A model generated the notes under the pieces. That model worked only from the letters and a program-made list of their open reading frames with translations. It searched no databases and was not told the DNA's origin. A DNA stretch of 55,583 nucleotides from Candidatus Obscuribacterales bacterium (GTDB taxonomy: Bacteria > Cyanobacteriota > Vampirovibrionia > Obscuribacterales > Obscuribacteraceae). This document shows positions 1 to 9,173 of this stretch, in pieces (positions within the stretch are counted from its first letter, which is position 1; every line of letters starts with the position of its first letter). Both the position numbers and the translations under genes were made by a program. The stretch covers positions 1 to 55,583 of the forward strand of contig JAGVLS010000031.1 in the NCBI GenBank assembly GCA_020054205.1, read 5' to 3'.

Positions 1-224
1 ATTAGATCATATGCATTTATGCCTTTCTGGCTAGTTAAAAACATGCCGTGGCTACAAAATGACCTCCACAGATGGACTGGCATAAATCCACATAGACCTA
101 TCATGGCAATTAATACAACATGAAAACACATAGCCTATTGTTGCAACCGACACAGCGTGAGCACATGAATGCTATGTCTAATGGTCTATTAATACTAAAA
201 AATATAGTATAAATTCAAATAAAA
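1..224. other. Intergenic stretch at window start, nothing recognised
   Basis: No reading frame with a credible start and ribosome binding site is visible in these AT-rich bases. It lies beyond the terminator of the minus-strand operon that follows, so it is probably an inter-operon spacer. Its left part is cut by the window edge. Confidence 0.5.
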
Positions 225-259
225 AGCAGAAGGCAAGAAATATTTTCTTGCCTTCTGCT
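225..259 (-). terminator. Intrinsic terminator of the 0.3-9.8 kb operon
   Basis: A perfect hairpin has 15-bp arms at 226-240 and 244-258 and a 3-nt loop. On the minus strand it is followed by TTTTTATTT. It lies about 40 bases past the stop codon of the last gene of the operon. Confidence 0.9.
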
Positions 260-301
260 GAAAAATTGATTTTTTACTGCAATCAACTTAGCTATTGCGA
301 A

Positions 302-964
302 TTAGCTATTGCGAACGTTGTCACAAACTTCTTGCAATTCTTCTACAGAACACCCGCTGTGATTGCTCAAAATCGTAAGAAATTGAAGATGCATGTTTGG
401 GTTCTGATCATTTGCAGCAGCCGTTCGCTCAGACGCGACAGTTTCTTGAGAAGCGGCTACTTCCGGAGATGCGGCTACTTCTTGTGACGCAGTTGCTTCT
501 TTCAGTGCTTGTTCAACGGCTTCTTGCCCAACGCGCTCAGCGAATTGGGTAAGGAGTGTGATGCCGTTATAAAAATCTGTCAATGGGAGATCTTCGTTGC
601 CCACGTCCAACTGATAATTTTCGGCTTTATCCCACCAATTACCAGCCGCAACAACTTCAGCACATGGAAGGTCAAATGACCAACGCAAAGTTTCTGCATT
701 CACTGGCAGAGTTTTTGCTGGCTTCTGGGCAAATAATGATACGCTTACTTGTGCTTGTAATTCAACACCATCAAATTCTTGAATAAATTTGCTTTGAAGA
801 TTTGCACTGGCGGCGAAGTATGTCAATGCATCGATCATATATGCACGATTCTTTTCCGTAAGACCAAAATGGCGAGTGAGAAAAGCAATTAATTTTCTCC
901 CTACGATATAAGAATTGAGTTCCTCGGGTTTATGACCATGATCTGTCTGGCTTGTCTGTGCCAT
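302..964 (-). CDS. Hypothetical protein with Ala/Ser/Glu-rich repeat linker
   Basis: This 220-residue soluble protein belongs to no family I recognise. The first 155 residues look globular. Residues about 157-183 form a low-complexity linker built from variants of 'ASQEVAASPEV', and a short helical tail follows ('GCSVEELQEVCDNV'). There is no signal peptide or membrane segment. The ATG is preceded by GAGGAG at good spacing. It is the last gene of a 14-gene minus-strand operon and the terminator follows it directly. The repeat linker suggests a tether between two domains; no function can be given. Confidence 0.75.
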   Translation of the reverse strand: MAQTSQTDHGHKPEELNSYIVGRKLIAFLTRHFGLTEKNRAYMIDALTYFAASANLQSKFIQEFDGVELQAQVSVSLFAQKPAKTLPVNAETLRWSFDLPCAEVVAAGNWWDKAENYQLDVGNEDLPLTDFYNGITLLTQFAERVGQEAVEQALKEATASQEVAASPEVAASQETVASERTAAANDQNPNMHLQFLTILSNHSGCSVEELQEVCDNVRNS

Positions 965-1006
965 TTATCTCCTCGCTTCCTTTCTTGTGAGTTTATTGAT
1001 GTACTT

Positions 1007-1792
1007 TCACGAGGGCAATTGATGTACTTTCACCAGTGCAATTGACGCGCGCCCTTCATAGAGAAATTGTAGCGATACATTTACTGATACTTGTTCCGCT
1101 GCTTTATGCATCAGTGCTTCTATTTCTGCATGTGTATACTTGAATTTATGCCTACGTCCTTGGCGGGCTTTGGGATTGTCTTCAAACCATTTTGTGTTTA
1201 GAAAATCAAATGCAAACACGCCGCCATTTTTAAGTAAGCTAAATACTTGACTGGTTATTTCCAGCCAATGATGAGCCCGAACATGTGATGCCAATATTCC
1301 ACGCGAAGTAATGATGCTAAAAGTTTTCGCCTCAAATAATTCAAGCAATTGCGATGCTTCTGCTTGAATGAAAGTAACCGAAGGCAATCTTGCTTTAGCT
1401 AGTTTAATCATTCCTTCAGCTGGATCAATCCCATAAATAGGACTAATATCCGAAGCATAATTGGTAGATGCAGAACTCGTGGATTTAGTGCTTGCAGATT
1501 TAGCTAATATAGGACGAAGTGAGTGTCCTGCTCCACAACCAATATCCAAGCCTGCTCCACTAGGAATATCATTGTCGGACATAAGATATTCTTCAACACG
1601 AATTAAAAATTCTTGATAGCCACCATCTGCATTCACATATGATTTGGGATTAGCAATTAGCTTCTCCCAATTACCAGAATTTGCTTTCTTGCTCCAAACA
1701 CCACGAGCTGTGCGTTTGGCGTATAAACGTCCATTCGCCAAGTCTCTCAGTGGCGTTTGTTTAGGCATTTGCTTAAGCGCTTGTGTTGACAT
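1007..1792 (-). CDS. Class I SAM-dependent methyltransferase
   Basis: This 261-residue protein has a Rossmann-type methyltransferase core. Motif I 'LDIGCGAGHS' lies near residue 83, followed by a low-complexity Ser/Thr/Ala insert and the acidic strand 'YGIDPAEGMI'. Later come 'FIQAEASQL' and 'LKNGGVFAFDFL', typical of motifs II and III. Residues 1-60 are basic and unusual for the family. The transferred methyl group presumably comes from S-adenosylmethionine; the substrate (small molecule, protein or RNA) cannot be read from the sequence. It is the only clear enzyme next to unknown genes, 42 bases upstream of the operon's last gene. Confidence 0.8.
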   Translation of the reverse strand: MSTQALKQMPKQTPLRDLANGRLYAKRTARGVWSKKANSGNWEKLIANPKSYVNADGGYQEFLIRVEEYLMSDNDIPSGAGLDIGCGAGHSLRPILAKSASTKSTSSASTNYASDISPIYGIDPAEGMIKLAKARLPSVTFIQAEASQLLELFEAKTFSIITSRGILASHVRAHHWLEITSQVFSLLKNGGVFAFDFLNTKWFEDNPKARQGRRHKFKYTHAEIEALMHKAAEQVSVNVSLQFLYEGRASIALVKVHQLPS

Positions 1793-1865
1793 TTTTACGA
1801 CTGCTTTTCGTTATTTGCTGAGTTTGCAATTAAGCACCAGTTTGCAATTAAGTACCAGTGCGCAA

Positions 1866-2315
1866 TTAAGCATTAATTTGCAAGCAAAGCAGTGCTTGCT
1901 TGGCCGACTGCAAACCCTCATTAAGATATTTAATAAAGAAAGAATTGTTTGCCCCAAATGGACACCAAGGTCTCTCCAGATGACTGCGTGCATCAGCAAG
2001 CAATGGCAGTGCTCGTTGTCTTACTTCTTCGGGAGCGTTTTGCAATCTGGCGGTAATTGTATTTACATGGTTGTTTAAAGCTTTCCACGTTCTTGTCATT
2101 ACAATGCATTGAATGTTGGAGCAAATGCAATAAACTACTGACGAAATTGTGCCTATAATGCTCATCGCTAGCACAAAACTGAAAATGTTTTGTTGGCTTT
2201 CAGGCAACTTGTCGAGACTGTTGACATGGAATAAATAAATAATTAGTGCCCAGTATCCTAGGCAGGCAATAATTGCAAAAGAGTTTTTCGGAAATGATGT
2301 ATTTCTTAGTTTCAT
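1866..2315 (-). CDS. Hypothetical protein with two transmembrane segments
   Basis: This 149-residue protein has two hydrophobic helices (about residues 13-30 and 43-67) followed by a soluble helical domain of about 75 residues. The C-terminal pattern, 'LLADARSHLERPW..' then 'YLNEGLQSAKQALLCL', resembles the helical part of the 238-residue protein encoded at 28769-29485 ('FLNQARTSLSVAEKEF' then 'WLKRAKRSLKQAKKCL'). The two may therefore share a membrane-anchored helical module. The start is preceded by AGAAAGAG. Function unknown; it probably sits in the inner membrane with the helical domain in the cytoplasm. Confidence 0.65.
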   Translation of the reverse strand: MKLRNTSFPKNSFAIIACLGYWALIIYLFHVNSLDKLPESQQNIFSFVLAMSIIGTISSVVYCICSNIQCIVMTRTWKALNNHVNTITARLQNAPEEVRQRALPLLADARSHLERPWCPFGANNSFFIKYLNEGLQSAKQALLCLQINA

Positions 2316-2366
2316 GGTCGTAGCTCTTTCTAGTTTTTCACCGAAATTGAGTTGAGTAGTTGTAAC

Positions 2367-3185
2367 TTATAGTAATTGTCTGTGATCAGCAAATGGATAA
2401 ATGATGACATAGTCCCACGAATTTAGTCTGTCTTGCATGATTGATGAAATTGGTAGTTCACCAATGCTCGTTGCTACAGCTGTTGGTACGACAATCGGAA
2501 ATTGCAGGTCACCAGCAATGAATGTAAGCCATGGAATAGGATCCAAAGCATTTGGACACAACGGGCTGCGCAAGCCTATTGCTGAACATGCAGTGTACTC
2601 AGCTTCTTTTGCTTTTAGAGGCGCTACATCTGCGTATGTAGTACCAGCTTCGCTGCGTACGCGCAGTCGGCGATGATTGTCCCAAAGCAGAAGCTTTTTG
2701 CTATTGCCACCAAATTCGGTACTGCTCAAAATATCGGCAGCCCATTGCCAACTGTTTTGATCCTTATCACTGGTTGTGATTAGCTTCAGTCCAAGTTGGC
2801 GCATTTCAAGCAAAAGTGGAGCATAAAGCCTGACGCGACTATTGCGAGCAATTGGCTTATCTTCATCAAATAACATAAAGTGCGTAAGCCAATCTTCTTC
2901 ATCGGCTGAATAAGCACGCACCAAAACATGAGTGATACCATTTTGCTTTAAGCCTGACAAAAGGTGAAGCGCCATTGGACGATGTTCATGTACAATTGCA
3001 TCAGCAATAGCAAGAATATCATTATTGCGTAAGGCATTGACAAAAAATTCTTCTGGGCGAATGCCAAAACTATTTATTTCATCACGACAAGCTTGTACGT
3101 CCTGAGCAATAAGTTTTTGTTCACCAAGCCAGTACAGTCCACTTTGAACTTCCTCGGGTGTTTCGTCTGTTAAAGCTTGTTGCAT
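2367..3185 (-). CDS. Hypothetical soluble protein, 272 residues
   Basis: There are no membrane segments and no motif I can name. The protein starts with a helical part ('EEVQSGLYWLGEQKLIAQ'), then alternates strands and helices ('ITHVLVRAYSADEEDW', 'LGLKLITTSDKD'), and ends 'WDYVIIYPFADHRQLL'. This suggests an alpha/beta fold. A good ribosome binding site (AAGGAGG) precedes the ATG. It sits mid-operon with 31 bases to the upstream gene, a membrane protein. The product cannot be assigned. Confidence 0.7.
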   Translation of the reverse strand: MQQALTDETPEEVQSGLYWLGEQKLIAQDVQACRDEINSFGIRPEEFFVNALRNNDILAIADAIVHEHRPMALHLLSGLKQNGITHVLVRAYSADEEDWLTHFMLFDEDKPIARNSRVRLYAPLLLEMRQLGLKLITTSDKDQNSWQWAADILSSTEFGGNSKKLLLWDNHRRLRVRSEAGTTYADVAPLKAKEAEYTACSAIGLRSPLCPNALDPIPWLTFIAGDLQFPIVVPTAVATSIGELPISSIMQDRLNSWDYVIIYPFADHRQLL

Positions 3186-3216
3186 GAATATGTTCCTCCT
3201 TGGATCGTCTTATGCA

Positions 3217-3672
3217 TTATGTGTGCTTGAGGATAAGATAAGTGCTTTGTGTGCTCATAGGTATTCTCAAACAGAGAGCGAGAAATCCATGGACGATGCT
3301 TAGGCGGGTTGCCATTTTCCAAGCTTCAAATAAGCTATCAATGGAGCCAATTTCAATAGGCGCAAATAAGACAAACGCTTGGAGAACAAGCATAAATGGA
3401 ATTGGCACCACAAGTAAGTATGTTGTGATGGCAATTGGAACTGATACTTGAGAAAAATTAGCTGGAAGTTTTCGGGCAAGGGCACGAAGTAACATTTTGC
3501 AGATATCGACCCCGCCATATAGTGCAAGGAAAATGATTGGAGCAAGAGCAACAATGAGCACCGGACTTTTGATATTAGCGCACAGAGAAAAGAACAGTGT
3601 TTCTATTGCTAAGATTGTAGTGAAGACAAACAAGAGCACAGATCGGGCACGGGCAACTTTTCGTGGTGACAT
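3217..3672 (-). CDS. Small integral membrane protein (about 4 TM)
   Basis: This 151-residue protein has four hydrophobic stretches (about residues 8-30, 35-60, 75-105 and 125-142). It starts with a basic N-terminus ('MSPRKVARARS') that favours a cytoplasmic start. No catalytic motif is seen. The start has a GGAGA-type binding site. It belongs to the same minus-strand operon as its neighbours and is one of at least five membrane proteins in it. Function unknown. Confidence 0.65.
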   Translation of the reverse strand: MSPRKVARARSVLLFVFTTILAIETLFFSLCANIKSPVLIVALAPIIFLALYGGVDICKMLLRALARKLPANFSQVSVPIAITTYLLVVPIPFMLVLQAFVLFAPIEIGSIDSLFEAWKMATRLSIVHGFLALCLRIPMSTQSTYLILKHT

Positions 3673-3769
3673 TTTCTCTCCTTGTTTTCTTGTTGTTTTT
3701 TACAGCCCATTGCTATTACTAGTTAGCTATTGCTATTACTGATCCGGCATTACTCATTAGCTACTACTC

Positions 3770-4861
3770 TCACGGAATACGCCCTAATTGAGAAGGAGAT
3801 TGATGGAGAGTAAAATACTGTCCTTTTCCCCAACCATATTTACTGGCAAGCGCATAAAATTTGGCAATGCGATCTGGTTCGCCAGGTGTATTAATCATGA
3901 AATTACCAATGGCAGCTGGCGGTAAATAAATCATCATGCCGCCATCGGCAGAAGCTGAATCACCATCGCGACCTGCAATGACAAATTTCTCTGGGCTAAG
4001 ATCTTCTGCCAAGCCAAAGCGATGTCTGTTTTTGTGGAGCCAATAATGGAAATTGGTTACTTTACCAGGCTGTGGCCTATCTGCCCATTCTTCTGCGAAA
4101 CTTTCATAAGTGTGATTTTCGCCAGTAGAACGACCATCTGGTCCATATTTAAGAGGTGAACCAACAACATTTTTTGGATCAATACCAAGATTTGGTGCAG
4201 CAGCAATTAGTAGTTCTTCATCGCCGTTGGAATTAGCAACTACAAATACACCGGCTTCTGTCAAAGCCTCATTATCTTCTTTTGCACCTGGATAAATTCT
4301 TGCTTTATAATCAGGAGCGAATTGTTGTGCTTGGCTCATTTTCTCTTCTTTGGTAAAACCAATTTGAGATGGCCAATAAAACTTAAGCCAAAGATCAAGC
4401 AGCGTAATTCCTGGACCACCACTGTCTCTGCTCAGCCAAAGATTTAGCACATTCTCTGGCTTCAGAGGTAGATGACTATCGTCAAGCTCTAGAGCGTGCA
4501 ATACCTCGAAAAGTTCATCTTGTACGGTTTGCAATTGTCGCGGCGAAAACGCATTATTATCAGTGCGCCACTTATAAAAGAAAGTGAAGATGTCACCAGC
4601 TGCTTGAGTTTTGTCTACATCCTTGAGCCAGAAAACCGGACGGCCATGGTCAAGCTCGTATGCTACCCAATCACGAAATTCTCTTGAATGAAAAAAAGCA
4701 ATGCGATCCCAAACAGTTAGTTCTGCCTTACGTACATCGCTGCTATCAATACGACCACCGGCAATTGCATAAAGTTTTTGTCTTGCCTCATCCAAATGCT
4801 TATTTGGATTGCATGATTTTTGACCCCAACGATGCAGCATGTTAGATAGAAAAGTAGGCAT
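3770..4861 (-). CDS. Hypothetical soluble protein, 363 residues
   Basis: I chose the start at 4861 ('MPTFLSNML') because AAAGGA lies seven bases before it; the frame extends six codons further to a TTG without a binding site. The protein is rich in Trp, Tyr and Phe and has no membrane segment. It contains a Gly-rich stretch near 'SRDSGGPGITLLDLWL' and a C-terminal 'AGRDGDSASADGGMMIYLPP', where the surrounding beta pattern suggests a folded domain. I recognise no family. It lies 35 bases upstream of a signal-anchored protein in the operon. Confidence 0.7.
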   Translation of the reverse strand: MPTFLSNMLHRWGQKSCNPNKHLDEARQKLYAIAGGRIDSSDVRKAELTVWDRIAFFHSREFRDWVAYELDHGRPVFWLKDVDKTQAAGDIFTFFYKWRTDNNAFSPRQLQTVQDELFEVLHALELDDSHLPLKPENVLNLWLSRDSGGPGITLLDLWLKFYWPSQIGFTKEEKMSQAQQFAPDYKARIYPGAKEDNEALTEAGVFVVANSNGDEELLIAAAPNLGIDPKNVVGSPLKYGPDGRSTGENHTYESFAEEWADRPQPGKVTNFHYWLHKNRHRFGLAEDLSPEKFVIAGRDGDSASADGGMMIYLPPAAIGNFMINTPGEPDRIAKFYALASKYGWGKGQYFTLHQSPSQLGRIP

Positions 4862-4896
4862 ATGAGTATCCTTTGCCAATGATTTCTAGAAAAGAA

Positions 4897-5580
4897 TTAG
4901 TTGTTTTGATTTTGTTTGGGTTTGAACTTATCGACAATGTTTTTACCAATGGATTGTGCTAGATCTTCCGGGCTAAATTCACTTTCCGGAACCATTTTCC
5001 AATCTAAAGCAATTTGTCCGTTGTCCATTTGAATTGCTTTAGCTTTTGAAACCGAAGCCCGCGGAATTTGTGAAGTGCCATCAGCAATAACATGTAAGCT
5101 ATAGCTTTTGTCTTCAACGGGGTCTAGATAAATAGTGTATCCGCGATTGCTTTCCACGTTTGGATAAATCACCCAGAAAGCATAGCCACTATTGGATTTC
5201 TCTAGAGCATAACGCAGCAAAATCGCGACACGGCGTAGCTCACCGACTGTCATTGAGTTAAGCATGGTTTTTTGTTTTGCTAAATCACCGGTACAAATGG
5301 CTATGACCAAGTTAGTTGCAATTTCTTTGTCTTGAGAATAGCTAGTGCCTATAGCACCTTGGCTATCAAGTTCTGCTTGCCATTGCTTCTGTGGTCCTGA
5401 ATTGTCAAAATACTGAGTGATAACTTTTACTGCTCTTTCGACATCAGGATCTAGATTTGTTTTCTTTGCATATCTCATGCAAAAGATAATTACTGCCACT
5501 GTAAGCAAAGCAATGATTGTTGCGATCCAGTTAAATGACCTGGGTAATGTTGTATCAGGTTTGTTGGGCGAGGCTGACAT
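4897..5580 (-). CDS. Membrane-anchored hypothetical protein
   Basis: This 227-residue protein has one N-terminal transmembrane helix (about residues 17-36, after a short basic and polar leader). The domain that follows would lie outside the inner membrane if the anchor is N-in. The first 26 bases overlap the end of the upstream P-loop gene, so the two are probably translationally coupled. AGAAAGG precedes the ATG. No motif allows a functional call. The C-terminal tail is Lys/Gln/Asn-rich. Confidence 0.7.
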   Translation of the reverse strand: MSASPNKPDTTLPRSFNWIATIIALLTVAVIIFCMRYAKKTNLDPDVERAVKVITQYFDNSGPQKQWQAELDSQGAIGTSYSQDKEIATNLVIAICTGDLAKQKTMLNSMTVGELRRVAILLRYALEKSNSGYAFWVIYPNVESNRGYTIYLDPVEDKSYSLHVIADGTSQIPRASVSKAKAIQMDNGQIALDWKMVPESEFSPEDLAQSIGKNIVDKFKPKQNQNN

Positions 5581-6196
5581 TATGTGTACCTTTCTGAATG
5601 ATTGAGCTATGAAAGAGATAATCCCCTGCTTTAACAGGTGCTATTTCATCACAAGGTTTTATTTCCCGAAGGGTTACCACTTCGTATGGATAAGAATAAG
5701 GTTGCCTTGAGTAGGAAAAATTTGTGAATGTATCAGTTATGATACGCTCAGGTATGCGATTGTTATCACGCTTGCGATTTCTTGCAAGACATGTGAGAGG
5801 CGAAATATCAAAGTAGACCAAAACAATATCACTTCCTGCTTTTCCAACTTGCTGCAAAACAGGATCAAGAGAAGTTGGCGTGACAAGCATGGCATCAAAG
5901 ATAATTGATTCTTGCCGTGTCAGTGCTTCACTGAATAAATGAAATACAAGCTGCGGCACACTGCGCCAATGTTCACTAGTTTCTTTTTCAATTTTATCCC
6001 AACATATCCAGGTAAAACCTGCTTGTTCGGCAAGCGCTTGTGCCAAAGTACTTTTACCAGAAGCTTGAATCCCAATTGGTAAAACAACCTTAGGCTTGGC
6101 AAGTCTCGAACAACTTGCGAGATAATTGACCAACTCGGCTGTAGTGATAGGAGCAAATTGGGCATCGTCTGGCACTGGGTGCAAATATTTTCCCAC
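5555..6196 (-). CDS. P-loop kinase-like / AAA-type ATPase
   Basis: This 213-residue protein carries a Walker A motif 'GIQASGKST' at residues 42-50, then 'FTWICWDKI' and 'ESIIFDAMLVTPTSLD', then 'VLVYFDISPLTCLARNRKRD'. That order of strands and the basic R-rich stretch match small kinases of the polynucleotide kinase/zeta-toxin type, which phosphorylate a nucleic acid end or a small metabolite. The substrate is not evident. The start codon is GTG with a weak binding site. It overlaps the downstream gene by 26 bases. Confidence 0.7.
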   Translation of the reverse strand: MGKYLHPVPDDAQFAPITTAELVNYLASCSRLAKPKVVLPIGIQASGKSTLAQALAEQAGFTWICWDKIEKETSEHWRSVPQLVFHLFSEALTRQESIIFDAMLVTPTSLDPVLQQVGKAGSDIVLVYFDISPLTCLARNRKRDNNRIPERIITDTFTNFSYSRQPYSYPYEVVTLREIKPCDEIAPVKAGDYLFHSSIIQKGTHNVSLAQQT

Positions 6197-6235
6197 GGTG
6201 GTTCTGGTCTTTCTTATTTTTTATGCCACCCAACT

Positions 6236-7264
6236 TTATGCTACCCAACCAATAGTTATATTTCCATGGTTAGGGGCAATGGCGACTGGTTTAGAATTTC
6301 CTGGACCAACCTCATCAACTTTATTGCCATTAGTGATGTCAAAAACCTCTACCGAATTTGTTCCATAAGCAGCAATTTCTTTCTCGTTCACAAAACGCAC
6401 ACCGTGAATGACATCACCCAAGCTAGTATCAATGCAAGACATAACTGCGCGATGTCTACAACCAATGGGTGCTATTTGGGTGCCAGCCATTGTTTGGTAG
6501 GTAAACATAATAAATGGAATTTCTTGAATAGCAATTGGTCTTTGTACGCACGGTGGCTTCATATCCAGAAGCCAAATGCGATTACCTTCACCGGCAAAAG
6601 CAACACCTTGTGTTGGGTGACAGTCCACACAAAAAGCTACCCAGCCATTGCTGTTATGTAATGACAGAGGCTCTGTGTAGGTTTGCAGCAATGGCTGCAT
6701 AAATAACTCACCCTTAGATGTGACAGCATAAATTTTAGTATTGGTTGCATCAAATGCCAGTCCTAAAATATTTGCTTTGCTAATTTGCGCAGAAAAAATG
6801 CAAATTGCTGTGCTTCCGTCATTTAGATCAAAATTCCAGACTGAAATATATCCATTTGCGCTAGCTGCTGCTAGATAGCGACCATCATGACTTTCTTGAA
6901 TGCAAGTAATTTCTTCACTACCTTCAGGCATTGTTAGCCTGTTACAGCGACGCTTGGGATGCAATTCAAGATCTAGGCGATGAATTTCGTTATCCTTTTG
7001 AGTCGTATACAAAATTTCTGTCCCCAGCTTTTCGGGAGCTGAATGAGAACTTTTAACTTGCCTGTAAAACGTGCGAAAAGCAATATTATTTACAGAGGGA
7101 ACTTCCAGCACAGTATCGGTTCTGCTGGAAGAAAAATCCGTGACATAAAGGCGACTATCTGTACCAGCAACAATTGCCATATGATCGCCAGTGCGAGAAA
7201 AGCCAGCGCGTTCGACCTGATTTGCTAGACCACAAAGGATATTATAGGCTTTTGAAGCAACCAT
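6236..7264 (-). CDS. WD40-like beta-propeller protein
   Basis: I place the start at 7264 ('MVASKAYNIL') because AGGAG lies nine bases before it. The 342 residues contain repeated blade-like segments such as 'SHDGRYLAAASANGYISVWNF', 'FDATNTKIYAVTSKGELF' and 'FVNEKEIAAYGTNSVEVFDI', which are the usual signature of WD40/YVTN propellers. Such proteins act as protein-binding platforms, not as enzymes. There is no signal peptide, so it should be cytoplasmic. It sits between the P-loop protein and a lipoprotein in the operon, and its partners may be encoded there. Confidence 0.75.
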   Translation of the reverse strand: MVASKAYNILCGLANQVERAGFSRTGDHMAIVAGTDSRLYVTDFSSSRTDTVLEVPSVNNIAFRTFYRQVKSSHSAPEKLGTEILYTTQKDNEIHRLDLELHPKRRCNRLTMPEGSEEITCIQESHDGRYLAAASANGYISVWNFDLNDGSTAICIFSAQISKANILGLAFDATNTKIYAVTSKGELFMQPLLQTYTEPLSLHNSNGWVAFCVDCHPTQGVAFAGEGNRIWLLDMKPPCVQRPIAIQEIPFIMFTYQTMAGTQIAPIGCRHRAVMSCIDTSLGDVIHGVRFVNEKEIAAYGTNSVEVFDITNGNKVDEVGPGNSKPVAIAPNHGNITIGWVA

Positions 7265-7307
7265 GTTTGTTACTCCTGGGCTTAAGTTTTCAGTTTGTAA
7301 TGTGATT

Positions 7308-7850
7308 TTATTCCGGCATCGATCCAGTGACAATTTCGGGCAATGATAATGCATCACCTTCAATTAAATAAAAACCAACGTTATCACCACGTCTTAGAAA
7401 ACCATATTTGCCTTCTTTTTCTACTGACTTGCTATCAGTAGTCTGAAGCTTGTACTTAATTACTATGGCATCATCAATTTCATATGTACCATAGATAAAT
7501 TCAGGCTTGTTATTGCGGGAAAATTTGACTCTATTATTGGGAAGAAAAAAAAGCCCGCCACCACTACTTGATAGAAATGAATGTGTTGCCAATTCATCAG
7601 GTGATGGCATGGCAATCACATCCACTTTTACATCGACACTAGTCTCATACGGAAGTTTCTGCATGAGCTTTGCGCGTCGTAGTGATGGCGGGCTTTGATC
7701 TGGATTTTCAGCTTCTTTTCGCGCTGATTCTATTGCACGAACTTGTTCATTGATCTTTTCAGAAGCAGGATTTCTCGGTCCGCCGCAGGCAACAAGAGAA
7801 TTGCTAATGAGCACCATTACAACAATATTTTTGAATGTATCTGTCAGCAT
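7308..7850 (-). CDS. Putative lipoprotein
   Basis: The 180-residue product begins with a short hydrophobic signal ending in the lipobox 'SLVACGG', so Cys22 is the probable lipidated residue after signal peptidase II cleavage. The mature part is about 160 residues, begins with a charged helix and then has beta-rich segments ('VDVKVDVIAMPSPDEL', 'GGLFFLPNNRVKF', 'GFLRRGDNVGFYLIEGD'). That points to an envelope-exposed domain. No family is recognised. It lies 23 bases downstream of a membrane protein gene. Confidence 0.75.
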   Translation of the reverse strand: MLTDTFKNIVVMVLISNSLVACGGPRNPASEKINEQVRAIESARKEAENPDQSPPSLRRAKLMQKLPYETSVDVKVDVIAMPSPDELATHSFLSSSGGGLFFLPNNRVKFSRNNKPEFIYGTYEIDDAIVIKYKLQTTDSKSVEKEGKYGFLRRGDNVGFYLIEGDALSLPEIVTGSMPE

Positions 7851-7873
7851 CGATCACAATTCTACCACGACCA

Positions 7874-8368
7874 TCACAAGGATCTGCTATCTGCTGGTCC
7901 AATCGAATTAAGTTGCTTGTGTCCAACAATTCTTTTCTTGAGGTTGAAATACAAATTGTCAATTTTCTTCCACGGATCAGCAAATGTTTTTGCTGCCAAA
8001 TAAGCTAACCAGACGCAACCAATAAATAATGCTACAACACAAGTAATCAGCAAGGTGGGAAGCATGCCGGCAAATACAATGCTAAGCAAAGCATTAAAAT
8101 AAGCGTGATGGTAACAATTAAACAGAGTAAATAATACGCTTAAAATTGTTCCAGCAATAACACAGGTAATTTGCATGTTCCGATTTGATCTTTCAGCTTC
8201 TTCAGGAGAGTTCTTAGATGTATAGTTAGCTGAACTTGAACCACTGGATGGCGGCTCAGGGATATAATCAGCAAATTCAATTAAAGCCATGCACGATAGT
8301 TTGGCAAGAACGGGTGCAACGCATAATGCCAGGGCGACACCAAACAGACAGAGGGCGAAGGTAAACAT
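7874..8368 (-). CDS. Membrane protein, paralogue of the next gene and of 19541-20041
   Basis: This 164-residue protein has an N-terminal hydrophobic helix, a polar region rich in Ser/Pro/Glu (about residues 35-60) and two or three further membrane helices. The signature near residue 95, 'YFNALLSIVFAGMLPTLL', recurs as 'FYSVAILAVLFGGTIPAL' in the adjacent gene and as 'YFKAIVWAIFGGMMPVVA' in the gene at 19541. All three end in a basic amphipathic tail. Only 14 bases separate it from the upstream paralogue, suggesting tandem duplication. Function unknown. Confidence 0.7.
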   Translation of the reverse strand: MFTFALCLFGVALALCVAPVLAKLSCMALIEFADYIPEPPSSGSSSANYTSKNSPEEAERSNRNMQITCVIAGTILSVLFTLFNCYHHAYFNALLSIVFAGMLPTLLITCVVALFIGCVWLAYLAAKTFADPWKKIDNLYFNLKKRIVGHKQLNSIGPADSRSL

Positions 8369-8382
8369 TTTGAGTTCTCTTT

Positions 8383-8823
8383 CTAGCTTTCAAAGTTATT
8401 TTTTCTGGCAGAAGCAATGGAGTCAATACGCTGCCAGAGATAAGAGTGCAATTTGACGAACTGATTGCACACGAGACAAAAAGCACTGAATACTACACAA
8501 AGTACAAATACAAATAATGCTGGAATAGTGCCACCAAATAAAACGGCAAGTATGGCTACTGAGTAAAATTTGCTGAACCCAGTCAACAAAATAATAAGCC
8601 AGCTAATTAACACTCCCCAGACAGCCAAGCAAATTTGAAACCACTCAACTTCCTCTGTTATCTCAGCTTCAGATTTTTGCCTGCGTGGTGAATCTGCCCA
8701 TGCTGGTAAGTCTGGTAGGTATTGAAAGATATAGCTTACAAGCATGTCAGTCAATTTAGCTGCAGTTGGTGCAGTGAACAGTGCTAGCACCAAACAAGTG
8801 ATAGTGAAGATTGTGGAAAACAT
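8383..8823 (-). CDS. Membrane protein, tandem paralogue of 7874-8368
   Basis: This 146-residue protein has the same layout as its neighbour: an N-terminal hydrophobic helix ('ITCLVLALFTAPTAAKL'), an acidic polar loop, and two further hydrophobic blocks around the shared 'FGG..P' motif. The shared layout, similar length and tight spacing support a tandem duplication. The start is ATG with GGGGGCAT upstream. No enzymatic motif is visible. It probably spans the cytoplasmic membrane. Confidence 0.7.
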   Translation of the reverse strand: MFSTIFTITCLVLALFTAPTAAKLTDMLVSYIFQYLPDLPAWADSPRRQKSEAEITEEVEWFQICLAVWGVLISWLIILLTGFSKFYSVAILAVLFGGTIPALFVFVLCVVFSAFCLVCNQFVKLHSYLWQRIDSIASARKNNFES

Positions 8824-8897
8824 AATATGCCCCCTTTATGTTTTTCTGTGTGGTTTTTGTTTTGTGTTTGAAATTTTGAGATTGAGTTTATTGCTTG

Positions 8898-9119
8898 TTA
8901 TTTATTCTCGTAAGCTCTCTTAAATTTGGCTACTTCATCTTGTGTGCCAGTAACTTCAAAAGAGACTACGCCAGACTCTACAAGTAAATTGTCTCCGTCA
9001 TGGCCTTTTAAATCTATAAGCTTAGTGCCAGAAAATTTTAGAGAGACAAGAATGCTTAAGAGTCCATTTACTAGATTTTCACGCCCAGTAAATTTCAAGG
9101 TGCCTTTAGCGGTAAACAT
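8898..9119 (-). CDS. Small beta-rich hypothetical protein, 73 residues
   Basis: The sequence alternates hydrophobic and polar residues ('MFTAKGTLKFTGRENLVNG', 'LLVESGVVSFEVTGTQDEV'), as expected for a small beta-sheet or alpha/beta domain. There is no signal or membrane helix. A GGAG-type binding site precedes the ATG and the gene fits the operon spacing on both sides (74 and 54 bases). I recognise no family; a small adaptor or chaperone-like role would be a guess. Confidence 0.6.
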   Translation of the reverse strand: MFTAKGTLKFTGRENLVNGLLSILVSLKFSGTKLIDLKGHDGDNLLVESGVVSFEVTGTQDEVAKFKRAYENK

Positions 9120-9173
9120 ATACGCTCCTTCGTGTTTTAATTTTGTGCTGGTGCCTAATTGCCTTAGTTTGAT